Below, one piece after another: positions 42,570 to 53,071 of a stretch of DNA of 64,000 bases. Position numbers and translations under genes: made by a program. The number at the start of each line of letters is the position of its first letter. Position 1 is the first letter of the stretch. This DNA is from CAZYTM01 sp964649725. Its GTDB lineage: Bacteria; Desulfobacterota; Desulfuromonadia; Geobacterales; Geobacteraceae. Below the pieces are notes generated by a model that saw nothing but the letters and a program-made list of their open reading frames with translations, searched no databases and was not told the origin of the DNA. The stretch spans positions 434,001 to 498,000 of the forward strand of contig CAZYTM010000001.1 in the NCBI GenBank assembly GCA_964649725.1, read 5' to 3'.

Positions 42570-45383
42570 ATGGCCAGTGACAAAATAATTATCAAGGGTG
42601 CCTGCGAGCACAATCTGAAATGTATCGATGTGACGATTCCGCGTGACCAGTTAGTGGTAATTACGGGTATTTCTGGGTCGGGCAAATCGACGCTGGCGTT
42701 CGATACAATATATGCTGAAGGACAGCGGCGTTATGTAGAATCCTTATCCGCTTATGCCAGGCAATTTCTGGAGCAGATGGAAAAGCCTGATGTTGAGTCG
42801 ATTGAAGGGTTGTCGCCGGCTATCTCCATAGAACAGAAGACTACCAGCAAAAACCCGCGCTCTACAGTCGGCACGGTCACGGAGATTTACGACTATCTGC
42901 GCCTCCTCTATGCAAGGATAGGCAAGCCCCATTGCTACAGTTGCGGCAAACTTATCGCCTCGCAGACGATATCTCAGATGGTAGACCAGGTCATGCAGAT
43001 GCCAGAGGGGACCAAGCTGCTGCTTCTCTCCCCCATGGTAAGGGGGCGCAAAGGTGAATACCGGAAAGAGCTGGCACAACTACGGAAGGATGGCTTTGTC
43101 AGGGTCATTGTAGATGGCACTCCACATGAACTGGCCGACGATTTCAGCCTCGACAAGAACAAGAAGCACGATATTGATATCGTTGTAGACAGACTGCTCA
43201 TCAAGAATGGAATCGAACGACGGCTTGCCGACTCTTTCGCGACAGCTCTTAACCATGCCGAAGGGGTGGTCAAGGTGGCGATAGTTAATGGCGAGACGAT
43301 GCTCTTTTCCGAGACTCTTGCCTGCATCGATTGCGGTATTTCCTATCCGGAGATGACACCAAGGATGTTCTCCTTCAATAACCCATACGGCGCCTGTCCA
43401 GACTGTACTGGCCTAGGTACCAGGATGTACTTTGACGCCGACCTGGTAGTGCCGAACCAAGAGCTCTCAATCAGAGATGGGGCAATCGTACCATGGGAGA
43501 AACGTCTCTCCGGCTGGTACCATCTGACTCTGGATGCTTTGGCTAAAGCCTACGACTTTGACATCCGGACGCCGTTCCGCAAACTTCCGGAACGGGTCAA
43601 GGATGTCATCCTGACCGGCTCACGTGGGCAGAAGGTGGAGTTCTGGTGGGAGGAGGACGGTGGTCGTCGCCATACATATCAGAAGGAGTTCGAAGGGGTT
43701 CTAAACAATCTGGAGCGTCGTTACCGGGAAAGCGAATCGGAACAGGTGCGGGAAGAGCTCGAGAAGTACATGAACGTGATGCCCTGCCCAACATGTGCAG
43801 GGGCGAGGCTGAAAAAAGAGGCGCTATTTGTCAAGATCGGCGATTGCAACATCCAGAAGTTAACCGCCCTTCCTATCCGGGATTGCCTGGAGTTTATTGC
43901 CGGGCTCTCTCTAAGCGACAAAGATGCTGAAATTGCTCGTCGCATCCTCAAGGAGATTCGGGAACGGCTTTCTTTCCTAGTCAACGTTGGACTTGACTAT
44001 TTATCCCTTGACCGAGCCTCAGGGACTCTTTCGGGTGGAGAGGGACAACGAATCCGGCTGGCAACCCAGATCGGCTCATCACTTGTCGGAGTTCTCTACA
44101 TCCTTGATGAACCTTCTATCGGCCTGCATCAACGCGACAATGCGCGTTTGTTACAGACCTTGAAACATCTGCGTGACCAGGGAAACACTGTACTGGTGGT
44201 AGAACATGACGAAGAGACTATTATTGAAGCAGACCATGTTATTGATATGGGACCTGGAGCCGGTATTCATGGTGGCGAGGTAGTGGCCCAAGGGACCCCG
44301 GCAGAGGTGATGAAAAACCCTGCCTCATTGACCGGCAGGTATCTTTCTGGTGAACTTTGTATCGCTCTCCCCAAACAGAGGCGCAAATCATCTAAATTCC
44401 TCAAGATAATCGGTGCCAGCGAGAATAATCTGAAGGATATTGATGTTAAGATTCCCCTTGGGGTGATGACATGTATAACCGGGGTCTCTGGTTCAGGTAA
44501 GTCGACCCTGGTCATTGATACCCTTAATCGAGTTCTCAACCAGCGGTTATACAAGAGCCGGGAAAAGGCTGGTGCAGTTCGTGAGATCAAAGGACTTGAT
44601 GCCCTAGACAAGGTAATCAACATCGATCAATCTCCTATCGGCCGGACCCCGCGCTCTAATCCAGCTACCTACACCGCTGTCTTTGCAGACATTCGAGATC
44701 TCTTTGCCCAACTTCCAGATTCAAGGATACGTGGCTACAAGCCGGGGCGCTATTCGTTCAATGTCAAGGGGGGACGCTGTGAGGCCTGCTCAGGTGATGG
44801 CATCATAAAGATTGAGATGCATTTTCTTCCAGATGTATATGTGCAATGTGAAGTATGCAGGGGTGCAAGATATAACCGGGAGACGCTGGAGGTACGTTAT
44901 AAGGGGAAGTCGATTGCCGAGGTACTTGACATGACAGTTGCCGAGGCTGTACGCTTCATGGAAAACATCCCGAAGATCAAAAACAAGCTGAAGACTCTTG
45001 ACGAGGTTGGCCTTGGCTATATCAAGCTTGGCCAGTCGGCCACTACCCTTTCCGGAGGCGAGGCGCAACGGGTCAAACTAGCCAAAGAACTGGCCAAGCG
45101 GGCAACTGGGCGGACTATCTATATCCTCGATGAACCTACTACCGGCCTGCACTTTGCCGATATCGCAAAACTTCTAGATGTACTGCAAAGGTTGGTCGAA
45201 GGGGGGAATACGGTTGTCATCATTGAGCATAATCTTGATGTGATTAAAACAGCTGACTATATTATTGATCTTGGACCCGAAGGGGGCGCCAGGGGGGGAG
45301 AAGTGATCGCCTGCGGCACTCCGGAAGAGATAGTCAGGGTGAGTCGCTCTTATACCGGACAATTTTTGAGGAAGTTATTGTAG
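42570..45383 (+). CDS. uvrA: Excinuclease ABC subunit A
   Basis: 937 residues. Two ABC-type ATPase halves: GISGSGKSTLAFDTIYAEG and GVSGSGKSTLVIDTLNR Walker A sites, LSGGEGQRIRLATQ and LSGGEAQRVKLAKEL signatures. Zinc modules show CYSCGK, CIDCG...CPDCTGLG and CEACSGDG...CEVCRGARY. UvrA with UvrB scans DNA for bulky damage and starts nucleotide excision repair. Length is normal. The gene is 90 bases after the ParA/RHH pair. Confidence 0.97.
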   Translation: MASDKIIIKGACEHNLKCIDVTIPRDQLVVITGISGSGKSTLAFDTIYAEGQRRYVESLSAYARQFLEQMEKPDVESIEGLSPAISIEQKTTSKNPRSTVGTVTEIYDYLRLLYARIGKPHCYSCGKLIASQTISQMVDQVMQMPEGTKLLLLSPMVRGRKGEYRKELAQLRKDGFVRVIVDGTPHELADDFSLDKNKKHDIDIVVDRLLIKNGIERRLADSFATALNHAEGVVKVAIVNGETMLFSETLACIDCGISYPEMTPRMFSFNNPYGACPDCTGLGTRMYFDADLVVPNQELSIRDGAIVPWEKRLSGWYHLTLDALAKAYDFDIRTPFRKLPERVKDVILTGSRGQKVEFWWEEDGGRRHTYQKEFEGVLNNLERRYRESESEQVREELEKYMNVMPCPTCAGARLKKEALFVKIGDCNIQKLTALPIRDCLEFIAGLSLSDKDAEIARRILKEIRERLSFLVNVGLDYLSLDRASGTLSGGEGQRIRLATQIGSSLVGVLYILDEPSIGLHQRDNARLLQTLKHLRDQGNTVLVVEHDEETIIEADHVIDMGPGAGIHGGEVVAQGTPAEVMKNPASLTGRYLSGELCIALPKQRRKSSKFLKIIGASENNLKDIDVKIPLGVMTCITGVSGSGKSTLVIDTLNRVLNQRLYKSREKAGAVREIKGLDALDKVINIDQSPIGRTPRSNPATYTAVFADIRDLFAQLPDSRIRGYKPGRYSFNVKGGRCEACSGDGIIKIEMHFLPDVYVQCEVCRGARYNRETLEVRYKGKSIAEVLDMTVAEAVRFMENIPKIKNKLKTLDEVGLGYIKLGQSATTLSGGEAQRVKLAKELAKRATGRTIYILDEPTTGLHFADIAKLLDVLQRLVEGGNTVVIIEHNLDVIKTADYIIDLGPEGGARGGEVIACGTPEEIVRVSRSYTGQFLRKLL

Positions 45384-45414
45384 GTTAAGGTTTAGATTAC
45401 TCAAACAGCATATT

Positions 45415-46128
45415 TCAGACAGCCACTATATAACGATTTTTACCATCCTGTTTAGCCTGTAGCAAAGCCTGATCGGCTCTGCTAAGACAGTCATAGATAG
45501 TCTGCCCGGTCCGGTATTCGCAGACACCAAGGCTTACGGTAGTTCGTATTCCGGGCTTGTTGGCCTTGAATTCGGTCATGGCCACCGACTGATTTATCTT
45601 CTGTGCTACATTTAGTGCGCCTTCGATACCTGTTTCCGGGAGGAGGAATAGGAACTCTTCTCCTCCCCAGCGAGAGCATACATCCTCGCTTCGGACGCAT
45701 TCCCTGAGGACGCACGCAATTTCGAAAAGCACATCATCTCCGGCGTTTATACCATAAGTGTCGTTGATACGTTTGAAGTCGTCAATATCGACCATAATTA
45801 TGGAATATGTTCGCTGATGACGTTGTGCACGGCTATGCTCCTGTTCGATTTTATCCATAATATCACGGCGATTTGCCAGACCGGTCATAGGATCAATTCT
45901 CGTGGCTAGATCCAGGGAGCGATTCATCTCTATCAACTGGGTCTTAAGCCGTTGCATCTCCCTGACAGAGTTCTCGAATTTATGCACTGCATTTTTGTAA
46001 TGCTCGAAAAGGAGGCTGAATTCAGGGAGGAGGAGATTGCCGGTAAATTTACCATCGGTTATGATATGCTCCAAGCGGCGAATCTCGTCGTTAATTGCAT
46101 TTCCCAGGCTCTTGTCGGTTTTGGTCAT
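45415..46128 (-). CDS. Diguanylate cyclase (GGDEF domain)
   Basis: 237 residues. The N-terminal 70 form helices of unknown role; the GGDEF domain follows with the active-site RWGGEEF and an inhibitory-site RSED five residues before it, so both catalysis and c-di-GMP feedback inhibition are predicted. DPMTGLANRR is the usual domain start. It is cytoplasmic. It converges on uvrA. Geobacter relatives use c-di-GMP and related nucleotides in surface and biofilm control; the input here is unknown. Confidence 0.93.
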   Translation of the reverse strand: MTKTDKSLGNAINDEIRRLEHIITDGKFTGNLLLPEFSLLFEHYKNAVHKFENSVREMQRLKTQLIEMNRSLDLATRIDPMTGLANRRDIMDKIEQEHSRAQRHQRTYSIIMVDIDDFKRINDTYGINAGDDVLFEIACVLRECVRSEDVCSRWGGEEFLFLLPETGIEGALNVAQKINQSVAMTEFKANKPGIRTTVSLGVCEYRTGQTIYDCLSRADQALLQAKQDGKNRYIVAV

Positions 46129-46291
46129 GCCCCCTCCTGTTTCCCTGAGATGTCGGGTGAACAGCCGTGAATTTCATGCTATAACTAGCACTCTGAATAA
46201 TACTGCTTAAGGGAAAGGTTTTCAACAAATATCAGGTCAATTCATCACCCCTAGAACTTATCAGCATAATCATTTGCACCTGGAGTGGAAT

Positions 46292-46627
46292 ATGAAAGTC
46301 GGTATTTCCAGTATATTTGCTGATCTACCTGATGCTGTCAATGTCGAGAAAATCGAGCAATTGGTGGAAGCGGGCTCTTTTCGTGTCGAGCGGATTGTCT
46401 CTTTTGGGCAGGCGACACCTGATGGTTACTGGTATGATCAGGCAGAGGATGAATGGGTACTTCTGCTGACAGGTAGAGCAGGATTACTTATATTCGGGGA
46501 AGATGAAGCACGGATAATGGGGCCAGGAGACTACTTGTACCTTCCAGCCGGTTGTCGTCATCGGGTAGCTTGGACGGTTCCCGATGTAAATACTATCTGG
46601 CTTGCTGTGCATGGACTGAAAGGATGA
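46292..46627 (+). CDS. Small cupin-domain protein
   Basis: 111 residues forming a single cupin barrel: EDEWVLLLTGRAGLLIFGED and MGPGDYLYLPAGCRHRVAWT correspond to cupin motifs 1 and 2. One of the usual metal-binding His residues of motif 1 is replaced, though His in the CRHRV segment remains. I start at the ATG at 46292 after GGAGTGG. The function is unknown; single cupins may bind sugars or metals. Confidence 0.8.
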   Translation: MKVGISSIFADLPDAVNVEKIEQLVEAGSFRVERIVSFGQATPDGYWYDQAEDEWVLLLTGRAGLLIFGEDEARIMGPGDYLYLPAGCRHRVAWTVPDVNTIWLAVHGLKG

Positions 46628-46689
46628 AAAGGGGTGATCATGGTTTTGCTTGAGGGCGCATCGACTTCTTATTCGGCTGAAATATTTGT

Positions 46690-47613
46690 ATGACTATAAA
46701 TACATCAAAAGCCATGGCACCGCCAGGTAGAGTGATATTTTGGCTAATAATTACAACAATCTTCTGGGGCGGGAGTTTCGTCTTCAACAAGATCGGTTTC
46801 CGTGATATCCCTCCAGTTACTTTTATGTTTTTCCGCTTTGCTTTGGCAACAATGGTTATGGGGGTTTTCTGTTTTACGCGATTAAGCAATCTAACTTGGG
46901 AGATAGTTCGAAAGGGGTTAATCATAGGGGTTGTTCTCGCAGCAACAAATCTCACCTTTGTAATAGGCGTATATGGCACTACGGTAACGCGGGCAGGTTT
47001 TCTCAATAATCTGTTTGTCCTGCTGATCCCGATACTCAGTTTTCTTGTCTGGCGCGAACGGGTTGATCGCTGGAATTTAGTCGGTATTATCCTTGCTTTG
47101 CTAGGAATTGTTGCATTAGCGCACGGTGGAGTGCACGGGGTCAGCAGGGGTGATCTTATCTCGACGTTCTGTGCTTTGTTTATCTCGGTTCATATAATTG
47201 TTGTTTCAAAATTACTTCGCGATGAGGATGTCTATCTGGTAAGCTTGATACAGTTTGCCACTGTAGCATTGGTTGGAGGCATTCTCTATCTGATTCTACC
47301 GCTGCCGGCATTTCATCTCAGCGCTATAGCACTTGGTGCGCTTGGCTATTGTGTTATTTTTCCCACTATAATCTGTTTTACACTGCAGAATAACTTTCAA
47401 CGTCATACCACCCCGACACAGGCTGGGCTTATCTATACCCTTGATCCGGTCTGGAGCATGCTTGGCGGAGCAATTGTACTTGGCGAACGGTTGCGATATC
47501 AGGAATGGCTTGGCTGTGGACTGATCTTCGGAGCAGTATTGGTCCCGCTAATAGCTAAATATCTTCGTGAAAGAAATTCGAATGATGAAAATGTATTTAT
47601 AGTTGAGCCCTAG
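46690..47613 (+). CDS. EamA/DMT-superfamily transporter
   Basis: 307 residues with about ten membrane helices arranged as two EamA repeats (FWLIITTIFWGGSFVFNKIG first; LISTFCALFISVHIIVVSKL second). The second repeat ends TQAGLIYTLDPVWSMLGGAIVLGERL, the typical signature. DMT transporters export amino acids, metabolites or drugs; the substrate cannot be told. It overlaps the end of the converging DUF3187 gene by four bases. Confidence 0.9.
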   Translation: MTINTSKAMAPPGRVIFWLIITTIFWGGSFVFNKIGFRDIPPVTFMFFRFALATMVMGVFCFTRLSNLTWEIVRKGLIIGVVLAATNLTFVIGVYGTTVTRAGFLNNLFVLLIPILSFLVWRERVDRWNLVGIILALLGIVALAHGGVHGVSRGDLISTFCALFISVHIIVVSKLLRDEDVYLVSLIQFATVALVGGILYLILPLPAFHLSAIALGALGYCVIFPTIICFTLQNNFQRHTTPTQAGLIYTLDPVWSMLGGAIVLGERLRYQEWLGCGLIFGAVLVPLIAKYLRERNSNDENVFIVEP

Positions 47614-48632
47614 AATCGATGGGTGAGAGCAAGATGCAGGGCTACATCCGGCGAAGTAGAAACGGCCAGATCCTCTGACACACCAATATCTAGAGAAGTA
47701 TGCCTAGGGAAGTAGAGTGTGCCTCCTATGAGGAACATTATTGTAGAGCTGTTAAGTTCATTAAGCTGACTCCCCTTGTAAAAGGAACTATGAAACGGCA
47801 GTTCCATTTTGAACGATATCCAATCGGCCGGGCTCCAACCACAGCCGATTGTGCCAAATCCGACCAGATTGCGCTGCTGGTCGCGCAAGACATTCCCTTT
47901 GGAGAGTATCATGCCACCGGCTGCACCAAACAACGTAAAATTCCCCCAATTGTCAGAGAGGAGATAATCGTCACTGGCAGTAAACCAGAGAGACAGGTCG
48001 GTACTGCCACTCCCATGCAGTTTATCGCTGTCACCAGTTGGCAACTTGAGGCTGCACCTGAGGGCTACAGCACGCGGGTTTGGTTTTCCATCGTGGAATA
48101 GCTGTAAGCCGCCTTGCAAGCGCATATCACCCAGACCAAAATTAGAATCATCAATTTTAAGTCTATCCTCTCCATCTCTGGTATACGAATATAGGAGCTG
48201 GTTTTTTGCTGCTTGCTTGCGCCCACCCTGGGGTAGATTGAAGAAATCATGCCAACCTTCGATAAATGAGTCGAAAATACCGCCTCCGTACCCCTGCCAG
48301 GGGATGTCAAGGCCAGCCTCAATTTTGCTGCTGATACCATGACGAAATATCAAGTTGAGACGGTAGCTTTCACCATCCAGATGGATGTTTTCACTGTTTG
48401 TTTGGTGGGTGGTAAAATTGTTTGCGATATCAGTAACAAGTGTAATCGAGCTCCGTCCTGTGGGCAAAAGAACGGCTCGATCTGCCGGAGGAAGACCGAA
48501 TATTTGCATTATCGGGCTTTGATTCTGGGTATAAAAGGGCGCAATTTCAGCACTGATGGCATTCAGTGGCATTACAACAAATATCAACCAGCCTGCGACA
48601 ATTGCCAGAAATATACGGGGAAAGAGCACCAT
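47610..48632 (-). CDS. DUF3187-type outer-membrane beta-barrel protein
   Basis: 340 residues with a signal peptide (FPRIFLAIVAGWLIFVV... AISA). The mature part alternates polar and hydrophobic residues and ends in Phe (LHLALTHRF), the typical outer-membrane barrel terminus. The motif GLPPADRAVLLPTG near the N-terminus and FRHGISSKIEAGLDIPWQG resemble DUF3187. Function unknown. It follows the TraF/FadL-like gene by three bases, so the two are an operon. Confidence 0.82.
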   Translation of the reverse strand: MVLFPRIFLAIVAGWLIFVVMPLNAISAEIAPFYTQNQSPIMQIFGLPPADRAVLLPTGRSSITLVTDIANNFTTHQTNSENIHLDGESYRLNLIFRHGISSKIEAGLDIPWQGYGGGIFDSFIEGWHDFFNLPQGGRKQAAKNQLLYSYTRDGEDRLKIDDSNFGLGDMRLQGGLQLFHDGKPNPRAVALRCSLKLPTGDSDKLHGSGSTDLSLWFTASDDYLLSDNWGNFTLFGAAGGMILSKGNVLRDQQRNLVGFGTIGCGWSPADWISFKMELPFHSSFYKGSQLNELNSSTIMFLIGGTLYFPRHTSLDIGVSEDLAVSTSPDVALHLALTHRF

Positions 48633-48635
48633 AGG

Positions 48636-50129
48636 CTAAAATAACATGTTAAAGGCTAGTTGTAGGCGCGCTTCTTTAGGATAGCTGTTGTTATTATATG
48701 TCCCAGTAGAAAATGCTGAAGCACCATCGATATCGAGGTTAATCCATTTTGTGCCAAATGAAAGGCCAAGAGTGCCGACCGGGCCTATATCCCCTGCAGC
48801 AAGATTTTTGTAGGCACCGGCTCTAAGTTTAAACCAACTGAAAGGATGTATTTCAACTCCACCGCCGACATTTCTACTTTTACTGCTCTGCAAAATGGTC
48901 TCATTTTCTGTAAGATCCAGATCAGCAGCTATGGTAAGCCATGGGAGCGGATCTACGGTCGCTCCGGCACGAATTTGCGGTTTTACCCGGATGGTCTCTT
49001 TGGTGTTGCCGCGTACTGGCAATGCGACCTGGGGAGAGTCGAATTCTGGAGAGTTGATGTTTTTTGCAACTACTCCGACACTTAGTAATTTGCTGTATTG
49101 CCAGAGCATGCCAAGGTCGATACCAATGTTAGTAGAATCATTGTAATGGTCAGTTATGTTTTTTATTATTTCTCCCGAATCCTTGACCTGGACAATTTTA
49201 CTCTCACCAATGAATGCGCGCCCCCATAACAGTTTCAATGAAGCACCGATGCCAAGTTTGCCAAAACTGCCCAGATTGATAGGATGACCATATGAAATTG
49301 GGAAATCGGTAAGTATCAAACCTTTATATTCCACCGTAGAATTGTTATTTTCAAGACTTCCTTGATTATTTGTCAGGGCCTGTCCCATGTGCACCATGGC
49401 ATCTCTGGCCTGCTCTGGGGTCATATTGGTTTGATTGCCGCCTGGCCTGGTAATTGCTGTTTCCAGGGCATTGGTTATTCCTACATTGCCGCCGAATGCA
49501 GCGGTGATCTGGTCTCTTTGTTGGTCACTGAAAAATGTGGTCGTTGGACGGGTTGCAGTGGCAGCGCCAACCCCTGTAGCAAAGTCCGTAAGAGTAGTTG
49601 CACCACCTGGACGAATCGAGTTCAGGTCTGTTGTAGGAAAAGCAGCAAATTCTGAGGTTGTAATTCCACCTGTAGCAAAGTGTTGAAACTGAAACCCGAG
49701 CATGGCATTGGCGTTGACACTGAGGGTCCCCTCATGATGGGAAAGATCGTTGAGAACGCCGACAAACTGTACGGCTTTATCTATAAATACTAGGTTTTGA
49801 TCAATTTGCGCACTGTTCAGGGTGGGGGTGACTGTAATATTTAAATCTCTGAGGTTATCAATATTTAGTTTGCCGATGCGATCGATATTTTCTGCCATTG
49901 TTGAATTGATGCTTATACCTGCACCAGCATTTAGTTTTGCCGAAAAACTACTTTCATTAAATGCCAACCCAGCGGGATTCCAGTAGGCTGCATATGCATC
50001 GTGCATCCTAGCGACTCCTGCACCGCCAATGCCAAGCGTGCCAATGGGTTGGAATTCAGCGCCCAGAACTGAATTTGCCCAAATGGCTATGAACGCTGTA
50101 ATAATTGATAATAGCCTTAATAGATGCAT
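48636..50129 (-). CDS. TraF_2/FadL-like outer-membrane protein
   Basis: 497 residues. The signal peptide is followed by GTLGIGGAGVARMHDAYAAYWNPAGLA, a layout (PVGxxxMGAGGAGVA, NPAGLA) shared by FadL/OmpP1 and the TraF_2 family. The C-terminus KEARLQLAFNMLF ends in Phe, as outer-membrane barrels do. It contains an unusual Thr/Ala/Gly/Asn-rich segment at residues 150-230. It could transport hydrophobic compounds; the conjugation link in the family name is not supported by neighbours. AT-rich relative to the genes to its left. Confidence 0.78.
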   Translation of the reverse strand: MHLLRLLSIITAFIAIWANSVLGAEFQPIGTLGIGGAGVARMHDAYAAYWNPAGLAFNESSFSAKLNAGAGISINSTMAENIDRIGKLNIDNLRDLNITVTPTLNSAQIDQNLVFIDKAVQFVGVLNDLSHHEGTLSVNANAMLGFQFQHFATGGITTSEFAAFPTTDLNSIRPGGATTLTDFATGVGAATATRPTTTFFSDQQRDQITAAFGGNVGITNALETAITRPGGNQTNMTPEQARDAMVHMGQALTNNQGSLENNNSTVEYKGLILTDFPISYGHPINLGSFGKLGIGASLKLLWGRAFIGESKIVQVKDSGEIIKNITDHYNDSTNIGIDLGMLWQYSKLLSVGVVAKNINSPEFDSPQVALPVRGNTKETIRVKPQIRAGATVDPLPWLTIAADLDLTENETILQSSKSRNVGGGVEIHPFSWFKLRAGAYKNLAAGDIGPVGTLGLSFGTKWINLDIDGASAFSTGTYNNNSYPKEARLQLAFNMLF

Positions 50130-50371
50130 GGGGGATTCCTCCGAGTTTTGTGGTTATAGTTAAATAAACAAATAGAGCAATTAATGTTATAGAATTATTG
50201 TCCCAATAATAATAATCATAAAATCGACAATTGCCACAAAAAATTAATAAATTATTCTTTGCCACTATATTAACTCTGCGGATAATTATTAACGCTTGAA
50301 ATAGATGCTCAATCTGACATAATAAAGCGCAATCATAAGCAAGATGTAACTGAAACGGAGAGAATTATTAA

Positions 50372-52807
50372 ATGCAACAATATAAAGGCCAACAACTAAA
50401 TCGACGTAAGCCTAGAAGCAATGGTCAACATTTGGCAAAAACGGTCTTATTTGCAGCAGGAACTTCTGCCGTGCTGGGTCTGGCGGCACTCGCAGTTTAT
50501 GTTGTTTTTCTCTTGATTACCCTTCCAAAGGTTGATCGACTGAACGATTATAAGCCCCCTATTGTCTCCCAGGTGTTCGGGGACGATGGAAGCCTCGTTG
50601 GCGAATTCTATCTTGAACGTAGAACACTTGTCCCGGTAGGTAAAATCCCAAAAAAGCTTATTCAGGCATTTGTTGCAGCGGAAGACGCTAATTATTACCA
50701 GCACAAAGGTATTGATTATCTTGGGATTGTCCGTGCGGCAATAAAAAACATCCTATCTATGCGCAAAAAGGAAGGAGCATCAACAATAACTCAACAGGTT
50801 GCGAAATCAATGCTGCTGACGCCGAAAAAAACCTATTCCCGTAAGCTTAAAGAGGCAATATTGGCAAAGCGGATGGAAGAAAAGCTTTCCAAAGATGAAA
50901 TTCTCTATATCTATTTAAACCAGATATATTTGGGAGCTGGTTCATATGGGGTTCAATTGGCAGCGGAGACATATTTCGGAAAAGATGTTGACAAGCTTAA
51001 TCTTGCGGAAATGGCGATGATGGCAGGTCTACCCAAGGCACCTAATACATATTCACCTATTAAGAATCTGGATAAGGCACGAGAACGACAAAAATATGTA
51101 CTGGAACGAATGGTAAAAGAGGGATATATCACTGAGGCAGAATCTGAGCATGCACGAAAAACACCAATTGTCATTCAGTCCCGCAAGAAGATAAATAGCG
51201 ATCAATCGGCCTATTTTCTTGAACATGTGCGAATTCTTTTAGAGGAAAAGTATGGAGAAGAAAGGCTATACAAGCAGGGTTTAAAAATATACACCACAAT
51301 GAATGCACAAATGCAGAGGGGTGCTTATGAAGGGTTGGTAAACGGGCTGAAGGCAGTTGACAAAAGACAGGGTTACCGTGGGCCTGTGCAATACTTGACC
51401 GAAGAAAAGGTGGAGGAATTTTGTAAAAAAGTCGAGGAAAATATCGATTCTGCTGCACTTAAAATCGGATCAACCTATCAGGGAGTAGTGACGGGGATTA
51501 ATTCTGCTACTGGAGAGATAATGGTTCACGTTGGTGAACGTGCCGGTACGCTTAGCCGAAAAAACATGAGTTGGGCTGGAAAAATTACACTTCTGGAAAA
51601 TTATGGCAAACCATCAACAGGCAAAGGAAAGTCAATTACTCTTGGTTCTGTAATTGAGGTTTCGGTCATTACTCCTGACCAAAACAAGTCAGGAGCAGTA
51701 TTTGCTCTAGACCAGGAACCTGATGCCCAAGCGGCACTCTTTGCAATGGATCCGCGAACTGGAGCAGCCAAGGCTATGGTCGGGGGATATGATTTTAGAA
51801 AAAGTCAGTTCAATCGAGCCATACAGGCAAAGAGGAATTCAGGTTCTGCATTCAAACCGATTATATATGGAGCTGCTATAGAAAAAGGGATGACCCCTGC
51901 CACAATTATTGAAGATTCTCCAATTGAATTCAATAGTGTTGGTAAGACTTGGAAACCAAAAAATTATGATGGAGTATATCGTGGGCCAGTTACAATGCGC
52001 GAAGCATTAACCAGCTCAATCAACGTTGTGAGTGTGAAGATCCTGGAGAGCATCGGAGTTGGTTATGCAACAGAATTTGCCAAAAAACTAGGGATAACAT
52101 CTCAACTCGCTGACAATCTGACTCTAGCTCTTGGCTCGTCCAGCCTTTCGCCAATGGAATTAACGAGTGCTTATGCTGTGTACGCTTCAGGCGGATATCG
52201 TGTTACTCCTTATTTTATTACGAAAGTTACTGATTCTGAAGGTAAGGTATTGGAAGAAATAAATACAACCTCTATTCCTGTTTTCACGGATGCTACTTCA
52301 GTAAAAAAATTGGTTGGGAATAGCCAGTCTAGGGCCAATGATTCTACAACAACATTAACGCCAGTGCAGGTAGTTTCACCGGAATTGGCATATATTATGA
52401 CCAATTTGATGGAAAGCGTCGTAACAAGTGGTACTGGCCAGCGTGCCCGAGCGGTAGGTCGTCCTGTTGCTGGGAAAACAGGAACCACGAACGATATGAA
52501 AGATGCCTGGTTTGTCGGTTATGTGCCACAACTCGCAGCAGGGGTCTGGGTTGGTTACGATCAAGAAAAATCTTTAGGATCGGGTGGGTCAGGTGGTCAG
52601 GCTGCTGCTCCTATTTGGGCCGACTTTATGCAAAAAGCATTAGTTGGAGTATCGATACAAAGCTTTATCCCTCCGGATAATATAACATATGCGCTTATTA
52701 ATCCTCGTACAGGCAGATTAGCTAAGGAAGGGAGTGAGGGTAGCGTAATGGAATGCTTTATCAGTGGGACTGAACCTACTAGTTATGATAACGAAGTACC
52801 TAAATAG
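50372..52807 (+). CDS. Class A penicillin-binding protein 1A
   Basis: 811 residues. An N-terminal membrane helix (about 24-50) precedes the glycosyltransferase domain (AAEDANYYQHKGID, GGASTITQQ-like EGASTITQQVAKSML) and a transpeptidase with catalytic SxxK in SGSAFKPIIYG, SSIN (SxN) and KTGTT. It polymerises and cross-links peptidoglycan in the periplasm. The S-x-x-K, S-x-N and K-T-G set is complete. The start ATG follows GGAGAG. The gene is AT-richer than those before 48 kb. The 240 bases upstream are AT-rich with no recognised feature beyond a likely promoter. Confidence 0.96.
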   Translation: MQQYKGQQLNRRKPRSNGQHLAKTVLFAAGTSAVLGLAALAVYVVFLLITLPKVDRLNDYKPPIVSQVFGDDGSLVGEFYLERRTLVPVGKIPKKLIQAFVAAEDANYYQHKGIDYLGIVRAAIKNILSMRKKEGASTITQQVAKSMLLTPKKTYSRKLKEAILAKRMEEKLSKDEILYIYLNQIYLGAGSYGVQLAAETYFGKDVDKLNLAEMAMMAGLPKAPNTYSPIKNLDKARERQKYVLERMVKEGYITEAESEHARKTPIVIQSRKKINSDQSAYFLEHVRILLEEKYGEERLYKQGLKIYTTMNAQMQRGAYEGLVNGLKAVDKRQGYRGPVQYLTEEKVEEFCKKVEENIDSAALKIGSTYQGVVTGINSATGEIMVHVGERAGTLSRKNMSWAGKITLLENYGKPSTGKGKSITLGSVIEVSVITPDQNKSGAVFALDQEPDAQAALFAMDPRTGAAKAMVGGYDFRKSQFNRAIQAKRNSGSAFKPIIYGAAIEKGMTPATIIEDSPIEFNSVGKTWKPKNYDGVYRGPVTMREALTSSINVVSVKILESIGVGYATEFAKKLGITSQLADNLTLALGSSSLSPMELTSAYAVYASGGYRVTPYFITKVTDSEGKVLEEINTTSIPVFTDATSVKKLVGNSQSRANDSTTTLTPVQVVSPELAYIMTNLMESVVTSGTGQRARAVGRPVAGKTGTTNDMKDAWFVGYVPQLAAGVWVGYDQEKSLGSGGSGGQAAAPIWADFMQKALVGVSIQSFIPPDNITYALINPRTGRLAKEGSEGSVMECFISGTEPTSYDNEVPK

Positions 52808-53006
52808 AAGGTTTAAGCTTATAATTTATGCCTCAATTCCTGATTGTGAGTACTCGATAGTCTAAATGAACTGTATGTCTTTATATAATCTACATCCGGG
52901 ATTTTGAAATATGCTGATGCCTTATTCTCAAGCATTTTGAGACCGTTCATAGTACGGACAATCCCACGTAGGGCTGAAAAAAAAATAATTATTTTGAAAA
53001 AACCGC

Positions 53007-53034
53007 TTGCAATCGTAAATTTTATGACTATAGT
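53007..53034 (+). promoter_or_regulatory. Promoter of the HU gene
   Basis: TTGCAA (53007-53012), a 16-base spacer and TATAGT (53029-53034). Both boxes are near consensus, in keeping with strong expression of HU. Confidence 0.65.
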
Positions 53035-53071
53035 ATTCGTGAATCACCTTAATTCAAAGGAGGAGGGTTTT